From: Pseudoselenomonas ruminantium
GTDB lineage: Bacteria > Bacillota > Negativicutes > Selenomonadales > Selenomonadaceae
Direction: 5' to 3'
DNA: 7,564 bases
Assembly: GCA_002448495.1 (NCBI GenBank)
Contig: DJYL01000225.1
Coordinates: forward strand, 1-7,564
Below are positions 1 through 5,405 of this stretch, piece by piece; the first letter of the stretch is position 1, and each line of letters starts with the position of its first letter. Below the pieces are notes generated by a model. It made no database searches and had not been told where the DNA came from. It saw only the letters and a program-made list of their open reading frames with translations. A program made the translations under genes and the position numbers.

Positions 1-98
1 TTTTCGGCAAATACAGGGTCGGGAACAGAAGCGAGTTCCACGGTTTTGCCGGAGAAGGGTGCCAAAATTACTTGGCATGGTGATTTCGTTGCAGTCAT
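1..98 (-). CDS. PTS glucose-type IIA component, N-terminal part (runs off the left edge)
   Basis: Reading leftward from the ATG at 98, the first 32 residues begin MTATKSPCQVILAPFSGK and continue with ELASVPDPVFAE. The pattern 'AP-SGK-V-L--VPDPVFAE' is the N-terminal hallmark of the glucose-family PTS IIA domain (PF00358, Crr/PtsG-IIA type). This domain takes phosphate from HPr on a histidine and passes it to the IIB domain of a sugar permease. The active-site histidines lie beyond the window. Because the IIA fold starts within about ten residues of the start codon, the protein is probably a free-standing cytosolic IIA rather than the tail of a IICBA fusion. A Shine-Dalgarno-like AAAGGTGG (108-115) lies 9 nt upstream. 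An ATG at 106 is rejected because it hits a stop after three codons. The gene has its own promoter at 191-218. Family assignment is fairly safe; sugar specificity cannot be told. Confidence 0.78.
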   Translation of the reverse strand, partial: MTATKSPCQVILAPFSGKTVELASVPDPVFAE

Positions 99-190
99 AG
101 TATCATGCCACCTTTCCGTAGATTGAGATATGTATAGTTCATAAGTAAATTGCTCGTATTTGCGAATTTTCTAACAAGTTTTATATTTCC

Positions 191-218
191 ATTTTACTAC
201 GAAACAGAAATAAGTCAA
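191..218 (-). promoter_or_regulatory. sigma-A/sigma-70-type promoter for the PTS IIA gene
   Basis: On the minus strand TTGACT (213-218) is followed after 16 nt by TAAAAT (191-196). Transcription would begin near 184 and leave a leader of about 85 nt before the ATG at 98. The leader is AT-rich; I see no clear cre box or antiterminator hairpin in it. A short imperfect dyad (CTCG/CGAA around 153-167) is too weak to call. Confidence 0.6.
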
Positions 219-240
219 GGAAAACTGTGCTGCACATCAT

Positions 241-1338
241 TCAAGGCAGGTTGGGGATATTTTTGCTGATGGCTGTGTGCCGGATGATGTCCTGTACGCG
301 CAAATCAATAGCAAGTTCCTGCTTGTGCAGGGTCTCGGCAGTGGCAAATTCAGCGGGGCTGTCCTCGCGCAATCCCTTGATGTAATGCTGCCATGCCTTG
401 ATGGATGTTTCTGTGGATTGCTGGCGCTGGCGGGCAAGATATTGCGCCCCGGCAGGAACTGCTACTGCGTCCAGCTTGGCCTGCCTCTCCTGAAGGTTGG
501 GGATAATATCGTCTTCAATCAGGGCGGCGATAGTTACTTTCTGCTGTTTGGTCAGATGGCCATTTTTAGACTTGTTCAGCCGTTTGAAGTGGGCTTGAAA
601 GACTTCAAAGCGCTCGTTGCTGTCGCTGACAATATCCTTGGTCGCGGCGATGTAATCGGCAATGTCCTTGTTCTGTAGGGGCGCTATTTTGTCGAGATAG
701 GCCTTGTAATTCTTGATGTAGGCGACCTGCCAATGCCCGTCCTCTGCCTGTTCCATAGCCAGCTGCAGGGTGAAGGGGGTTTGGGTGTATTCTTCCAGGA
801 TTTCGATGTCAGCCGTGGCGCTGTGACCGTTGTGTTCAACCTTGCCCACCTTGACTAATGTGGTATTGCGCACCTGACTGCGCTCCAAAAAGCGCTCAAA
901 GTCGATACCCAGCTGGCGCCCTTTCAGGATGTCCGTACCTTCCGGCAGATTCCAACTGCCCGCAGTTATCCGGATGAGGGAGGCAGTTTCGAGTCCCTCG
1001 GCCAGCTGTGGTTTTATCATGATATAGAATTTTTCAAACATGGCGCGGGTCTTGGGAGTAAGCTCCGAATCATAGGCGAATAAATCCACCGTTAAATCGT
1101 CATAAGCACGGGAGGAAAGCAGTTCTGCGTTCACATAGCGGTTGAATTTTTCGCCGTCATGCTCGGTAATAGCTGTTTGAATCTGCTCCAGGGCATATTC
1201 CGGGGTGCGGATAAAGAAAAAGAAATACCATACCACCGCACCGATAATCGCTGCCAAAAGCAAAAAGACCAATGACAGCCGCCGCCGTTCCTGCGTGCGC
1301 CGGGCACGCAGCCGCTGTTGCCAGGTATAATCGTCCAT
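241..1338 (-). CDS. membrane-anchored DUF2939-like protein of unknown function
   Basis: This 365-residue protein has an arginine-rich N-terminus (RLRARRTQERRR, residues 9-20), then one hydrophobic segment at about 22-43 ending in a run of phenylalanines. The remaining ~320 residues are hydrophilic. By the positive-inside rule it should be a type II protein with its bulk outside the cytoplasmic membrane. The stretch just after the membrane segment (TPEYALEQIQTAITEHDGEK, then FNRYVN) resembles the start of DUF2939 (PF11159), where a Y-L-I-A-D-K-F-YV pattern is typical; this is recognition by eye and moderate only. No catalytic motif, lipobox or cysteine pair is visible. The rest is largely charged and probably helical. 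Start: ATG at 1338 with GGAG 7 nt upstream (1346-1349) and a good promoter behind it. It is probably transcribed alone, since the PTS gene downstream has its own promoter 23 bp after this stop. Confidence 0.8.
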   Translation of the reverse strand: MDDYTWQQRLRARRTQERRRLSLVFLLLAAIIGAVVWYFFFFIRTPEYALEQIQTAITEHDGEKFNRYVNAELLSSRAYDDLTVDLFAYDSELTPKTRAMFEKFYIMIKPQLAEGLETASLIRITAGSWNLPEGTDILKGRQLGIDFERFLERSQVRNTTLVKVGKVEHNGHSATADIEILEEYTQTPFTLQLAMEQAEDGHWQVAYIKNYKAYLDKIAPLQNKDIADYIAATKDIVSDSNERFEVFQAHFKRLNKSKNGHLTKQQKVTIAALIEDDIIPNLQERQAKLDAVAVPAGAQYLARQRQQSTETSIKAWQHYIKGLREDSPAEFATAETLHKQELAIDLRVQDIIRHTAISKNIPNLP

Positions 1339-1367
1339 TATATCGCTCCGTTCATCTAAGTATCCTA

Positions 1368-1396
1368 ATTATACTCGATATGTTAAAATAAGTCTA
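1368..1396 (-). promoter_or_regulatory. promoter for the DUF2939-like gene
   Basis: On the minus strand TAGACT (1391-1396) and a consensus TATAAT (1368-1373) are separated by exactly 17 nt. The predicted start near 1361 gives a short leader of about 23 nt carrying the GGAG ribosome binding site. It interleaves with the opposite-strand extended -10 at 1381-1389, so the two promoters probably compete for polymerase. Confidence 0.65.
1381..1389 (+). promoter_or_regulatory. extended -10 promoter for the YdjM-like gene and fbp
   Basis: TGTTAAAAT is an extended -10 element (TGn followed by TAAAAT). No good -35 hexamer lies 16-18 nt upstream, which is tolerated by extended -10 promoters. The start would be near 1396, 36 nt before the ATG at 1432. 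It sits within the opposing promoter at 1368-1396. Confidence 0.4.
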
Positions 1397-1431
1397 GAAA
1401 ACAAAGCAGTTTGAGGAGTTAAAACAAAGCA

Positions 1432-1872
1432 ATGAAATGGGTTAACCACGAAATCGTTACCGGTGTTATTGTATATGGTGCAACGGGAGATTTGCTCTCG
1501 ACGGCCTTTGCTATGGCGGGGGCGATTTTCCCGGATAAGGTAGAGGGCAGGCCGGGAGCAAAATACTGGAGCTGGCGGGCACGGCATCGCGGCTGGTCGC
1601 ATTGGCCGGTTATTTATATCGCTATCTTAGCCGTCATGCAGATGGGACTGCTGCCGCAGGGGGCGGATGTGGAAAAAGGGGCAGCGTTTATCTGTATAGG
1701 TGCGCTTCTGCACATTGCGGAAGATGCGCTTTGTGGCAAGGTGCCTTTTCTTTTTCCGTGGCAAAAGGTGGGCATAAAACTTTTTACCGTGGGCTCGGTA
1801 ACGGAGTACGTGTTTTCTATGGCCGCGGTTCTCCTTACCTATATCATTCACGCACAACTTATGCTAAAATGA
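1432..1872 (+). CDS. YdjM-type membrane-bound metal-dependent hydrolase homologue
   Basis: This 146-residue protein matches the YdjM/YfhO-like membrane-bound metal-dependent hydrolase family (PF04307) by its spaced motifs. There is an N-terminal histidine in a short helix (WVNHEIVTG, H6), a central HRGWSHWP motif (residues ~52-59), and a late LLHIAEDAL motif followed by GKVPFLFPW (~83-102). In family members the HRG-x-(S/T)H and H-x-x-x-D residues are the presumed metal ligands. Three or four hydrophobic segments (about 16-36, 60-75, 75-90, 118-140) place it in the membrane. The substrate is unknown for the family; E. coli YdjM is LexA-regulated, but I see no LexA box here. The ATG at 1432 has GAGGAG (1413-1418) 13 nt upstream, a rather long spacing; no in-frame alternative start exists upstream. 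It probably leads an operon with fbp, 38 bp downstream. Confidence 0.8.
   Translation: MKWVNHEIVTGVIVYGATGDLLSTAFAMAGAIFPDKVEGRPGAKYWSWRARHRGWSHWPVIYIAILAVMQMGLLPQGADVEKGAAFICIGALLHIAEDALCGKVPFLFPWQKVGIKLFTVGSVTEYVFSMAAVLLTYIIHAQLMLK
1862..1870 (+). promoter_or_regulatory. possible internal extended -10 promoter before fbp
   Basis: TGCTAAAAT overlaps the last codons of the upstream gene and has the extended -10 form. The predicted start near 1877 would give fbp a 34-nt leader. There is no recognisable -35, so this is only a candidate; readthrough from 1381-1389 would serve equally well. Confidence 0.3.
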
Positions 1873-1898
1873 TATTAAATCAATAGGAATAATAATGC

Positions 1899-1908
1899 GG
1901 GGTGATCC
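1899..1908 (+). promoter_or_regulatory. Shine-Dalgarno sequence that sets the fbp start
   Basis: GGGGTGATCC contains GGTGATCC, an uninterrupted 8-nt complement to the extreme 3' end of 16S rRNA (the extension of AGGAGGTGATCC). In that alignment the AGGAGG core falls on 1897-1902, leaving 8 nt before the ATG at 1911. The in-frame GTG at 1902 lies inside this site, so it is very unlikely to be the initiation codon. Confidence 0.7.
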
Positions 1909-1910
1909 AT

Positions 1911-3824
1911 ATGGTACGCAGTGCAGCAGTCCAGGGCAGGCCAAACAAAATCATGCGCCTGCTGGCAGAAAAATATCCGACCAAAGAAGCGGTTTATGAG
2001 CAGCTTATCTACTTGCAGTCCCGTTTGTCGCTGCCAAAAGGCATTGAGCATTTTATGAGTGATTTGCATGGTGAGTATGCGTCTTTTTTCCATATTCTCA
2101 ATAACTGTTCGGGGGTTATCCGGGAAAAGGTAGACTATGTATTTGGAGAACGGCTAAGCAGGGAAGAGAAGGCAGAGTTCTGCACCCTCATTTATTATCC
2201 CAAGGAAAAAATCGAGCAGGTAAAGAACGACCATAAGAATACGCCGGAGTGGTATCGGAAAAATCTTTCCCAGCTTTTGGAACTATCCAAGCTCATGAGC
2301 TATAAATATCCGGCGTCCAAGGTTTATGGATTTATTCCCAAGCGTTACGAATCGGTGATAGTGGAACTGATGAACACCCGCCCGGAGGCGGACAATGCCC
2401 AGTTTGTTTACCATAAGCGTCTTTTAAATACCATTGTGCAGATTGACAGCGGAGCCGATTTTATCGAGGCCTTTACGGTGCTCATCAAGCGGCTGGCGGT
2501 GGACAGGCTGCATATAGTTGGGGATTTCTTCGATAGGGGAAACCGCCCGGATGCGATTTTGAATCTGCTCATGAAACATCCTTCGGTGGATATTCAATGG
2601 GGCAATCATGATGTGCTCTGGATGGGGGCAGCTCTCGGCAATGAAACCTGCATAGCCGCTGTGGTGCGCAATTCTCTGCGCTACAATAACACGGATGTGC
2701 TGGAGCGGGGATATGGCATCAGCCTGCGCCCGCTTACGACCTTTGCCTCCCGCAGTTATCCCGATGCCAGTCCCATCAAGGCGGCAGAAAAGGCCATTAC
2801 CATGATGATGTTCAAGCTGGAAGGGCAGCTTATCCGCCGTCATCCGGAATATCAGATGGACAGCCGTCTGCTGCTGGATAAGATTGACTTCCGTTCCTCC
2901 CATGCGGTGCTGGGGGATGGCAAGCGGTATGAGCTGGAAAGTGCCTATTTCCCCACGATTGATGAAGAAGCGGCAGATCCCTATCAGCTTACGGAGAAGG
3001 AAGCGGCCATTATCGCAGATTTGAAATCCTATTTTGAGGAAAGTGCCGTTTTGCAGCGCCATGTGGAGTATCTTTATCAAAAGGGGAGTCTCTACACCCG
3101 CTATAATGGCAATCTACTGTTCCACGGCTGTGTGCTCTTAAATGAGGACGGCACCATGCGTTCTGTAAACTATCGGGGACAGGAACTGCGGGGGAGAGGC
3201 TGGTTTGACTATTGTGACAGGATGGCCAGAGAGGCTTATTTGCATCATAGTCAGGAAGCCGTGGATTTCATGTACTTTTTGTGGTGCGGGCGGCTTTCGC
3301 CGGTGTCCGGCAGGGAATTTAAGACCTTTGAACGCGCGTTTATCACCGATGAATCTACATGGAAAGAGCCTTCCGACCCTTATTTTAAGTACATCAACAG
3401 TGAGGAAACCTGCGCGATGGTGCTGCAGGAATTTGGTCTTGATGCAAAACGTGGGCATATCATCAACGGTCATGTGCCCGTGAAGGTCAAAAAAGGAGAA
3501 ACCCCCGTCAAAGCTGGCGGCAAGGCCATTATCATTGACGGAGGTTTCTGCAAGGCTTATCATAGCAAGACCGGCATATCCGGTTATACGCTGATTTCCA
3601 ATTCCCGCGGCCTGCGCCTGTTGCAGCATCAGAAAATCGCCGATGTAAGAGAAGCGCTGAAGGAAAATCAGGATATTGAGTCCGTATCGGAAACCGTGGA
3701 ACTGCAAACCTGCCGCACCACGCTGGGCGATACGGATGAAGGCAAACTCATTCAGGATGAGATTACCGACCTTTACAATCTACTGCTGGCCTATCAGAAC
3801 GGGCTGATTAAGCCGCAGGAGTAA
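1911..3824 (+). CDS. fbp: fructose-1,6-bisphosphatase, class III
   Basis: This 637-residue cytosolic enzyme hydrolyses fructose-1,6-bisphosphate to fructose-6-phosphate, the committed step of gluconeogenesis. It belongs to the Firmicute-type class III family (PF06874), which uses a calcineurin-like phosphoesterase core, is typically Mn2+-dependent, and is usually 640-670 residues long. All core motifs are visible: SDLHGEY (50-56), GDFFDRG (204-210), GNHD (231-234), a late metal-site histidine in NGHVPVK (519-525), and DGGFCKAY (543-550). The family's long insert lies between GNHD and the C-terminal histidine motif. Nothing is truncated. I chose ATG 1911 over the in-frame GTG 1902 because of the ribosome binding site. 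B. subtilis Fbp is inhibited by AMP and stimulated by PEP, which I cannot read here. Its stop lies 2 bp from that of the convergent carbonic anhydrase gene, with no ordinary terminator between. Confidence 0.97.
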   Translation: MVRSAAVQGRPNKIMRLLAEKYPTKEAVYEQLIYLQSRLSLPKGIEHFMSDLHGEYASFFHILNNCSGVIREKVDYVFGERLSREEKAEFCTLIYYPKEKIEQVKNDHKNTPEWYRKNLSQLLELSKLMSYKYPASKVYGFIPKRYESVIVELMNTRPEADNAQFVYHKRLLNTIVQIDSGADFIEAFTVLIKRLAVDRLHIVGDFFDRGNRPDAILNLLMKHPSVDIQWGNHDVLWMGAALGNETCIAAVVRNSLRYNNTDVLERGYGISLRPLTTFASRSYPDASPIKAAEKAITMMMFKLEGQLIRRHPEYQMDSRLLLDKIDFRSSHAVLGDGKRYELESAYFPTIDEEAADPYQLTEKEAAIIADLKSYFEESAVLQRHVEYLYQKGSLYTRYNGNLLFHGCVLLNEDGTMRSVNYRGQELRGRGWFDYCDRMAREAYLHHSQEAVDFMYFLWCGRLSPVSGREFKTFERAFITDESTWKEPSDPYFKYINSEETCAMVLQEFGLDAKRGHIINGHVPVKVKKGETPVKAGGKAIIIDGGFCKAYHSKTGISGYTLISNSRGLRLLQHQKIADVREALKENQDIESVSETVELQTCRTTLGDTDEGKLIQDEITDLYNLLLAYQNGLIKPQE

Positions 3825-3826
3825 GG

Positions 3827-4393
3827 TTATTTGCCATAGCCGTTTTCCACCACATCAATCTTGCCTGTGCGGGGGTGGAAAATCAGGCCGTGGACAGGCA
3901 CATCTGTGGGAATGAGCGGGTTCAGGCGGATGTATTCTACGGTATCGCGGACATTTTGTTCGGGGTGATGGAATTCATCCGCCCATTCCTTTAATTCCTT
4001 CTTGACCATATGGATGGCTTCTTGGGAAATGCCGCGTTCCAGCATGGATTTTATCAGCCCTTCGGAGGTGGTATGTGCCATGCCGCATTCGTGGTGGCCG
4101 ATAACGATGATTTCCTTGACTCCGAGCTCATAAATGCAGACCAAAAGGCTTCTGATGGTGCCATCGAACACGCCGGTAACGCCGTTGCCGGCGGTTTTTA
4201 TGACCTTGGCTTCGCCGCGGCCAATGCCCAAGGCCGGTTCTAGGAAATTAACCAGCCGTGTGTCCATACAGGTGATGATGGCCACCTGCTTTTGCGGCAG
4301 TTTGCTTTTCTTTAGGTCTTCCTGTGTATAGTCTGTGGGGGGATGGGCGCAGAATTCCGCGTTAGCAGAAAGCATATCTTCAAGAATGGACAT
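3827..4393 (-). CDS. beta-class carbonic anhydrase (YtiB-like)
   Basis: This 188-residue cytosolic zinc enzyme interconverts CO2 and bicarbonate. The beta-carbonic anhydrase signature is complete: CMDTR (C42, with the D44/R46 dyad) and H100-x-x-C103 in GHHECGM supply the Cys-His-Cys zinc site. The family's GNGV and GVFDG stretches (69-78) lie between them. The length is that of the short bacterial form represented by B. subtilis YtiB. There is no signal peptide. The start is set by AAAGGAGG (4400-4407) 6 nt upstream of the ATG. It lies 22 bp downstream of the exported-protein gene at 4416-4976 on the same strand and is probably co-transcribed with it. A likely job is supplying bicarbonate for carboxylation reactions; this is inferred from the family. 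A perfect 9-bp inverted repeat lies within its last 20 codons. Confidence 0.95.
   Translation of the reverse strand: MSILEDMLSANAEFCAHPPTDYTQEDLKKSKLPQKQVAIITCMDTRLVNFLEPALGIGRGEAKVIKTAGNGVTGVFDGTIRSLLVCIYELGVKEIIVIGHHECGMAHTTSEGLIKSMLERGISQEAIHMVKKELKEWADEFHHPEQNVRDTVEYIRLNPLIPTDVPVHGLIFHPRTGKIDVVENGYGK
3843..3882. repeat. perfect 9-bp inverted repeat at the fbp/carbonic anhydrase convergence
   Basis: TTTTCCACC (3843-3851) and GGTGGAAAA (3874-3882) are exact reverse complements separated by 22 nt. The repeat lies inside the 3' end of the carbonic anhydrase gene and 19 bp past the fbp stop, so both transcripts could fold it. No T-run follows on either strand, so it is not a standard intrinsic terminator. 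It may act as a 3'-end stabiliser or polymerase pause, or be a by-product of the coding sequence. Confidence 0.45.
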
Positions 4394-4415
4394 GATGAAC
4401 CTCCTTTGACTAATC

Positions 4416-4976
4416 TCAAATCAGCCCCGGACGTATTTTCAGGGTTTGCCCGCTGTGCAGGGTTATTTTTTGTACCAGGCAGGTGCGCATGCCTACCATA
4501 AACAGTTCAAATTCGTCAGTGTGTGGCAGTCTTTTCAGAAATTCATCGCGGCTCATTTTTTCGCTGAGATTCTGGGTGATTTCCTCACCATGCGGGCCGA
4601 GGATGACAATGTAGTAATCGGCGGCAGGAACATCCTTGAAGGAAAAATTTCCTTTATCGTCAGCTATGGCGTGATAAATGGGCTGGTCAGCGGGAATTAC
4701 CTTTTCCTGATACCATTTTTGTACAGAGGCATAGGGGAGGGCGATGAAATTTATACTGCGTTCGATAAGCCAGATTTCTGCCCGTTCCGCGCTTTTGCGA
4801 TTGGGTGGTGCGCTCATGTTCCACATTACGCCGGCACCTGCTTCACCCTTGGCTATGTACATACCCCGTTCGGTGTTGGGGGGATAAACATTGCCCAAAA
4901 TAGAGCCTGAGGCTGCAGCCAGTGCCGTGCCGATACACCATAGGCATATGGTTAGTAAAATGGTAATACGCTTCAT
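4416..4976 (-). CDS. small exported protein with a carboxypeptidase-regulatory-like region, function unknown
   Basis: From ATG 4976 this is a 186-residue protein with a textbook signal peptide: MKR, a hydrophobic core (ITILLTICLWCIG), then TALA with cleavage likely before AASGS. No lipobox is present, so it should be released across the membrane rather than lipid-anchored. The mature part contains DDKGNFSFKDVPAADYYIVI, the 'D-G-F-F-x-V-P-G-Y-x-V' rhythm of carboxypeptidase-regulatory/transthyretin-like beta sandwiches. No catalytic residues are evident and I do not recognise the protein. Two upstream in-frame ATGs (4994, 4982) are rejected. AAAGGA at 4985-4990 stands 8 nt from 4976 but only 2 nt from 4982, and 4994 has no good binding site. 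It is followed after 22 bp by the carbonic anhydrase gene. No convincing promoter was found upstream. Confidence 0.75.
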   Translation of the reverse strand: MKRITILLTICLWCIGTALAAASGSILGNVYPPNTERGMYIAKGEAGAGVMWNMSAPPNRKSAERAEIWLIERSINFIALPYASVQKWYQEKVIPADQPIYHAIADDKGNFSFKDVPAADYYIVILGPHGEEITQNLSEKMSRDEFLKRLPHTDEFELFMVGMRTCLVQKITLHSGQTLKIRPGLI

Positions 4977-5050
4977 ATTCATCTTCCTTTCCATAAATTA
5001 TTCTCTTTGTCAGTAGTTTTCGCCCTGCAAGAGAAAATTTCCTGCTCAAT

Positions 5051-5079
5051 TTGCCTGCTGATTCATTTTGCGGTAAACT
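5051..5079 (+). promoter_or_regulatory. promoter for yhdT-panF
   Basis: TTGCCT (5051-5056) and TAAACT (5074-5079) are separated by 17 nt; each hexamer matches four of six consensus positions. Transcription would start near 5086, precisely at the base of the hairpin at 5086-5125. The same -35 hexamer occurs in the promoter at 6939. Confidence 0.5.
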
Positions 5080-5085
5080 AGAGGG

Positions 5086-5125
5086 CGACGGTATGTGCTA
5101 AAAAAATTCAGGGCGCAACCGTACG
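5086..5125 (+). promoter_or_regulatory. 5' leader hairpin of the yhdT-panF transcript
   Basis: ACGGT (5088-5092) pairs with ACCGT (5118-5122), extended outward by CG/CG around one bulged A. After a small internal loop, GTGC (5095-5098) pairs with GCGC (5113-5116), including one G-U pair. An A-rich 14-nt loop closes it. The hairpin occupies nearly all of the predicted leader and ends directly before the AAAGGAG ribosome binding site (5126-5132). No known riboswitch consensus is recognisable. It may protect the 5' end or modulate initiation. Confidence 0.45.
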
Positions 5126-5141
5126 AAAGGAGACTTTATTT

Positions 5142-5405
5142 ATGACCGATTGGGAAAAGTATCAGCAGATTCGCCGGGAAGCCGCATTTACGGGGCTGGC
5201 ACTGCTGGTACTTATTTTGTTTTGGTGCTGGGCCGGCTTCGGCCTGGAAGGCGTGGAAATGGAGATTTTTGGTCTGCCATTATGGGCGGTAACGTCCAGT
5301 ATCGGGGTGTGGATTTTTGCCATTGTCCTGGTGAAAATTCTGCTGAAATTCGTTTTCCGGGATATGCCTTTGAATGATGAAAAGGAGGGCGTATCTCATG
5401 AATAA
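5142..5405 (+). CDS. yhdT: YhdT family (DUF997) small membrane protein
   Basis: This 87-residue protein has two membrane segments (about 15-35 and 46-70) joined by a short loop, with a charged N-terminus (TDWEKYQQIRREA) and a hydrophilic tail. The N-terminal 'EKYQQIRREA' preceding a Trp-rich first helix is typical of the YhdT/DUF997 family (PF06196). Genes of this family sit immediately before panF in E. coli and many other bacteria. The arrangement here is the same, which strongly supports the call. The biochemical role is not established; an accessory part for the symporter is inferred from the conserved linkage. AAAGGAG lies 9 nt upstream of the ATG. The stop codon overlaps the start of panF by 8 bp, so translation is likely coupled. 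Confidence 0.88.
   Translation: MTDWEKYQQIRREAAFTGLALLVLILFWCWAGFGLEGVEMEIFGLPLWAVTSSIGVWIFAIVLVKILLKFVFRDMPLNDEKEGVSHE

Noticed and set aside
224..236. Possible terminator (TGTGCAGCACA, then GTTTT, minus strand) after the DUF2939-like gene
   Set aside because: The stem is only 4 bp with a 3-nt loop and the T-run is short; too weak to call.
277..678. Plus-strand open frame of 133 codons
   Set aside because: It lies entirely antisense to the 365-residue membrane protein, has no ribosome binding site, and shows no recognisable motif.
2424..3080. Minus-strand open frame of 218 codons within fbp
   Set aside because: fbp carries all its family motifs across this stretch, so this is a complementary-frame shadow.
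3138..3707. Minus-strand open frame of 189 codons within fbp
   Set aside because: It is antisense to the conserved C-terminal half of fbp and lacks a start signal.
4446..4910. Plus-strand open frame of 154 codons opposite the exported protein
   Set aside because: The minus-strand frame has a signal peptide and a properly placed ribosome binding site; the plus-strand frame has neither.
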